Both the position numbers and the translations under genes were made by a program. Shown here in pieces: positions 40,860-44,461 of a DNA stretch of 44,461 nt. The notes beneath the pieces were generated by a model that did not search any database, was not told the origin of the DNA, and saw nothing but the letters and a program-made list of their open reading frames with translations. Source of the DNA: Mycobacterium sp. 852002-51961_SCH5331710 (GTDB lineage: Bacteria; Actinomycetota; Actinomycetes; Mycobacteriales; Mycobacteriaceae); NCBI RefSeq assembly GCF_001665535.1, contig NZ_LZSQ01000092.1:1-44461 (forward strand), given 5' to 3'. How positions within the stretch are numbered: position 1 is the stretch's first letter; the number at the start of each line of letters is the position of its first letter.

Positions 40860-43800
40860 TCAGGAGGCGGACTTGACCGTGATCTCGGCGATGTTGGAAC
40901 GGCTCTGGCCGTTGACCTGACCGAGGGTCGACACCCAGACCAGCAGGTTCGACGTCGGCGACGCGTCCTCCACCTTGATCGTGTTGGACCCCGGCTTGAG
41001 CTGGGTGGCCGGCGTCAGCACCGTGGTGTCGGACAGCGACGACGGATTCGGCGACGGCGCGGAGCGGATCTCCACGGCGGTGCCGGTGCTGTCGAGGTCG
41101 ATGTCGACCTCGCCCACCTTGGTGGCCTGCGGCAGCTGCAACATCAGCCCGACGCCGTTCTTGAAGTTGGGGAACGGCACCGGGTCGGTGTAGGTGTCGA
41201 TCGGCCACGCCGTGGACTTGTCGCCGTCGATCGCCTTACCCGCCTCGGACGGCGCGTCGGCTTCGCCCTCCGGCGAAAAGACAGTCACTGCAGTGGGTTT
41301 GACGACATTGCCGCTACCGCCACCGCCTCCATCGGCCGACTCGGAGGTGGTGGGGTCGTTGAGGCCGAGCCGGTCGCCGCCGAGGCCGTCGCCGACGTCG
41401 CCGAAGATCCGGCTCAGCACCGTCGCCAACACCACCAGCGCGACCACGACGATCGCGCCGCCCACACCCAGCCCGATCATCAGGGCCTTGCGTCGCCGCG
41501 CCTCGGTCTCCGGATCGGTGGCGGCCCCGACTCCCGGTGCGCCGGAGCGGTCGGGTTCGTCGACGGGGGAGATCAGCTCGGTGCGATCGGCGATCGCCGT
41601 CGCCTGCTGCAGCAGGTTCAACAGGGTGGGCGCGCTGCGGATGCCGCCACCCTCCTGGACGGCGCGTGCCGCCGCCGCGGAGATCTGGAACGGGATCTGT
41701 CGGTCGATGGCGCGCGGTTCGATCGGCTGCCCGGCCGAGTCGAGGTCGGCGGGGGCCAGGCCGCTGCGGACGCCGTGCTCGGGCAGCGGCCACCGGTTGA
41801 CCAGCAGCGCGTACAGCGCCGCCCCGATTCCGCGGATGTCGTCCTCGGGTGTCGCGTCGGGCAGCGTCGCGGGGAAGGCCAGCGCGACGTCGCCCTCGAT
41901 GCTGACGCGGACGCGGCCCGGGTGGTCGATCGACAGGGCGACCCCGGCGCGGTGCGCGGCCTCGGCGGCCGCGGCGAGCGACTGCATGGCCCTGGCCCCG
42001 CCGATCGGGGAGGGAGAGGTGTCGGCCACCTCGACCAGCGAGCCGCCCCGGATCCATTCCGCGACCACCAGACCGCCGGACCCGGTGTTGACAACGTCGA
42101 GCACCCGGGCCACGCCGGGCATGTCGAGGCTGCTCAGCTTGCGGGTGCGGGTCAGGATGTCGCGCAGTGTCTCGTCGGACAGCGTGTTGTCCGGATCGAC
42201 GAACGTGAGCGCCACCTGGCGGTCGAGCGCGGTGTCGAGCGCCTGCCAGAACTGCAGCGTGGGCGGGCCACCGTGGAACACCAGCAGCCGGTATCGGCCG
42301 CCGCCGACCATGGCCCCGGGGATGAGATGGACGTCCTCGTCGGAGGTCGCGGCTTCGATGGCCGGTTCGCGCGGCGCGTCGAAGGCGAGGGGCTCCCGAG
42401 AGGGGTCGCCGCCGTAATCGGACGGCGGCCGGCCCGACACGGGAAGCCGCGTCGTGCCGTTCTCGGTGGCCAACTCGGTGGTCTCGCCGGGGTCGGGCAC
42501 GTCGGGCCGCAGGTCGTCGGCGACGACGTCGGGCTGACCGCTCGGAAGCTTGGCGGTGGCGGTGCTGTCGGGTGTGGGCGCGGAGCCGCCTGCGGATTCG
42601 TCGCTCACCGCTGGTCCTTTCCGCATCCGGTCCCTGGCAACTAGGTCGGGTGGTCCGCGCCGGACCGCCGGCGGGCTGTGCCGACGCCCCGACAGGGACG
42701 GATTCCTCTGATCAGAGTACGTGAGTGAGGTGCGCGTCCGTGGCCTGTCGGCGGCTGCAGTGGCCGACGCGGCTACCGACCCGCCCGCCGGAACGGGGCG
42801 GGACCGAGCGCCGAGGCGGCGGCGGACGGCCTCGAGTGCGGCCTGGGCTTCCGGAACACGTGCACCCAGCAGAACCCCGACGATGACCGGCACCATGATC
42901 AGACCGAGCGCGAGCAGTCGCAGCAGCGAGCCGCCGCCGCCCCAGTTTCGGGTCAGCGCCTCCAGCCCGAACAACTGGTCGGCGACCTGGCCGACCATTG
43001 CGGCCAGCAGTGAGGCGGCGATGGTGACCAGCACCGTGCGCACCACCTGCAGGTCGAGCAGGCGGCCGCCGGGCGGGTCGAGGTTGGCCCGCAACAGGAA
43101 GTAGCCGACCACCGCGCCGGCCAGGAAGCCCAGCCCGTTGGCCGTACCGAGATAACCGGCGACGAGATCGGGGTCGTTGGTGAGATGCGGGGCGATCAGC
43201 GAAGCGATGATCTTCACGGTCGTGATGACGACGATCAGCAGGATCGGCGTCCACGGCTGCTGACGGGCGTAGAACACCCGAAGTTGAAGCAGCACAAGCG
43301 CGTAGGGGATCAGCGTGAACGCCGACAGGGTGATCGCCATACCGAGGTAGTTGGCGTCGACCTCGCCGAAGTTGCCGTAGGCGAACAGCGCGCTGCCGAT
43401 CGCGGGGCCGCCGACCGTCATCAGCGCCACGATCGGGATGAGCGTCACCATCGTCAGTCGCGTCGCCAGCGAGAGATCGTTGAGCACAGCGCGCTGGTCG
43501 TTGGAAGCGGCGTTTCGGCTCAGCCGCGGCATGACGACCGTCAGCACCGTCACGCCGATCATGCCGAACGGCAGCTGCAGCACCAGCCAGGTGTAGTTGT
43601 AGATCGCGGGGCCGGAAGCCGCGGCGCCGCTGGCGATTCGGTTGCCGACGATCAGGCCGACCTGGCTGATCAGGACGTACAGCACCATCGCCGACGCCAT
43701 GGCGCCGAACTGCTTCATCCGGTCGTCGACACCCCACAGCGGGCGCAGGCTGATGCGTTCGCGGTGGATCGCCACCAGCAGAACCAGGACCTGGGTGACC

Positions 43801-44461
43801 GTGCCGAGCGTCATGCCGATGCCCAGCACGAGCAGTTTGGCGTTGCCCATCTTCACCGGGTCGACCGAGAGTTCGCCGGGGACAATCAGATACACGCCGA
43901 GCGTCACGATGGCGACGACGTTGTTGCACACCGGTGCCCACGCGGGGGGCCCGAACACGTTGCGGGTGTTGAGGATCGCCATGAACACCGACGACAAGCC
44001 GTAGAACAACACCTGGGGCAGCAGCAGGTAGGCGAACGCGGTGGTGAGATCGCGGTTGACCTCCGGATCGCCGCCGAGCATGAGGTTGACGAGCATCGGC
44101 GCCGATGCGATCGACAACGCGGTGATGATCAACAGCAGGGTCGTCGCGAGCGTCACCAGGCGGCGGATGAAGGCGGTGCCGTTGTCGGGGTCGTCGCGCT
44201 CGGCGCGCGCCAGCACCGGCACGAAGATCGCGGTGAAGGTCGCCTCGAGGACGAGCGCCGCGATCAGGTTCGGCAACTGGTAAGCGACCGAAAAGGCGCT
44301 GGTGAGCGCGGCGCCCAGGATGGTAGCGAGCAGGACGATGCGGGCGAACCCGGTGAGCCGGCTGACCAGCGTCGCCACGGCCATGCCCCACGACCGCGAC
44401 ACCACCGCCGCGTCGGACAGTTCTTCGCGGCCGGCGCGGCGCCGGGGAGCTGGCCGGTGGC
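40860..44461 (-). CDS. murJ: MurJ lipid II flippase fused to pseudokinase (5' end beyond window)
   Basis: The frame is open to the right edge, so the gene is cut at its 5' end; the visible 1199 residues begin HRPAPRRR, matching the very start of Rv3910. An inner GTG at 44405 is too late, as it drops conserved residues. About 14-15 membrane helices of the MVF/MurJ fold (to about 550) are followed by a linker, a kinase-like domain (about 715-955), one more helix (about 990-1015) and an outer beta-rich discoidin-like domain (about 1030-1199). The kinase-like domain lacks the VAxK Lys (VALTF), HRD and DFG, so it is a pseudokinase; in mycobacteria PknB phosphorylates it and FhaA binds it. It flips lipid II across the membrane. 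Confidence 0.95.
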   Translation of the reverse strand, partial: HRPAPRRRAGREELSDAAVVSRSWGMAVATLVSRLTGFARIVLLATILGAALTSAFSVAYQLPNLIAALVLEATFTAIFVPVLARAERDDPDNGTAFIRRLVTLATTLLLIITALSIASAPMLVNLMLGGDPEVNRDLTTAFAYLLLPQVLFYGLSSVFMAILNTRNVFGPPAWAPVCNNVVAIVTLGVYLIVPGELSVDPVKMGNAKLLVLGIGMTLGTVTQVLVLLVAIHRERISLRPLWGVDDRMKQFGAMASAMVLYVLISQVGLIVGNRIASGAAASGPAIYNYTWLVLQLPFGMIGVTVLTVVMPRLSRNAASNDQRAVLNDLSLATRLTMVTLIPIVALMTVGGPAIGSALFAYGNFGEVDANYLGMAITLSAFTLIPYALVLLQLRVFYARQQPWTPILLIVVITTVKIIASLIAPHLTNDPDLVAGYLGTANGLGFLAGAVVGYFLLRANLDPPGGRLLDLQVVRTVLVTIAASLLAAMVGQVADQLFGLEALTRNWGGGGSLLRLLALGLIMVPVIVGVLLGARVPEAQAALEAVRRRLGARSRPVPAGGSVAASATAAADRPRTRTSLTYSDQRNPSLSGRRHSPPAVRRGPPDLVARDRMRKGPAVSDESAGGSAPTPDSTATAKLPSGQPDVVADDLRPDVPDPGETTELATENGTTRLPVSGRPPSDYGGDPSREPLAFDAPREPAIEAATSDEDVHLIPGAMVGGGRYRLLVFHGGPPTLQFWQALDTALDRQVALTFVDPDNTLSDETLRDILTRTRKLSSLDMPGVARVLDVVNTGSGGLVVAEWIRGGSLVEVADTSPSPIGGARAMQSLAAAAEAAHRAGVALSIDHPGRVRVSIEGDVALAFPATLPDATPEDDIRGIGAALYALLVNRWPLPEHGVRSGLAPADLDSAGQPIEPRAIDRQIPFQISAAAARAVQEGGGIRSAPTLLNLLQQATAIADRTELISPVDEPDRSGAPGVGAATDPETEARRRKALMIGLGVGGAIVVVALVVLATVLSRIFGDVGDGLGGDRLGLNDPTTSESADGGGGGSGNVVKPTAVTVFSPEGEADAPSEAGKAIDGDKSTAWPIDTYTDPVPFPNFKNGVGLMLQLPQATKVGEVDIDLDSTGTAVEIRSAPSPNPSSLSDTTVLTPATQLKPGSNTIKVEDASPTSNLLVWVSTLGQVNGQSRSNIAEITVKSAS

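Noticed and set aside
40440..42644. 734-codon open frame antisense to sigM/murJ
   Set aside because: Shadow frame spanning two real genes and their gap; no motifs.
44405..44461. murJ start at GTG 44405
   Set aside because: Conserved residues (RPAP, LSDAAVVSRSW) continue upstream to the window edge, so the true start is outside.

Overview
This window is the chromosomal replication-origin region of a mycobacterium. The gene order dnaA-dnaN-recF-gyrB-gyrA, the kinase cluster fhaA-fhaB-pstP-rodA-pbpA-pknA-pknB, and the right-hand block rpmH-rnpA-yidD-yidC-jag-rsmG-parA-parB-cwlM-trx-sigM-murJ are the textbook Mycobacterium oriC layout, here reverse-complemented relative to M. tuberculosis numbering. 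High GC, many GTG/TTG starts, TTG-started dnaA and a short gnd gene between dnaN and recF point to a fast-growing Mycolicibacterium-type species; this is inference from gene order, not a database match.

Layout, left to right. (1) 1-4.1 kb: an accessory-looking patch next to tRNA-Leu, with two lipoproteins and a DUF1023-type alpha/beta hydrolase. (2) 4.4-14.3 kb, plus strand: the cell-wall/division signalling operon, chained by 4-nt stop/start overlaps: FHA scaffolds FhaA and FhaB, phosphatase PstP, RodA, PbpA, PknA, PknB. (3) 14.3-18.1 kb: trpG, a DUF881 protein, crgA, a PH-like membrane protein, ppiA, cwsA, then tRNA-Ala, a 42-residue DLW-39-like gene and tRNA-Ile. (4) 18.2-27.8 kb, minus strand: DUF3566 protein, gyrA, gyrB, dciA, recF, gnd, dnaN. 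(5) 27.8-28.3 kb: oriC with DnaA boxes and two TTCGAA-centred palindromes; dnaA follows, with further boxes upstream of its start. (6) 30.4-36.8 kb, plus strand: rpmH, rnpA, yidD, yidC, jag, rsmG, parA, parB and a hypothetical gene, with three parS-like sites, one on the rsmG start codon. (7) 36.8-44.5 kb, minus strand: cwlM, trxA/trxC, trxB, an anti-sigma factor, sigM, and murJ fused to a pseudokinase and running off the right edge.

Functionally the window joins replication start (DnaA, DnaN, DciA, gyrase), chromosome partition (ParA/ParB/parS), membrane insertion (YidC/YidD) and peptidoglycan control. PknB, FhaA, CwlM and MurJ are known to interact in mycobacteria and CrgA and CwsA are known septal/polar partners; all are encoded within about 40 kb. 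The clearest unannotated items are small: a DLW-39-like gene ending inside tRNA-Ala, possible leader ORFs before fhaA, the DUF1023 gene, parB and the gene after parB, a paired DnaA-box arrangement before the PH-like gene, and a SigH-type promoter before trxB. I found no CRISPR array, insertion sequence, prophage or wholly new multi-gene system.
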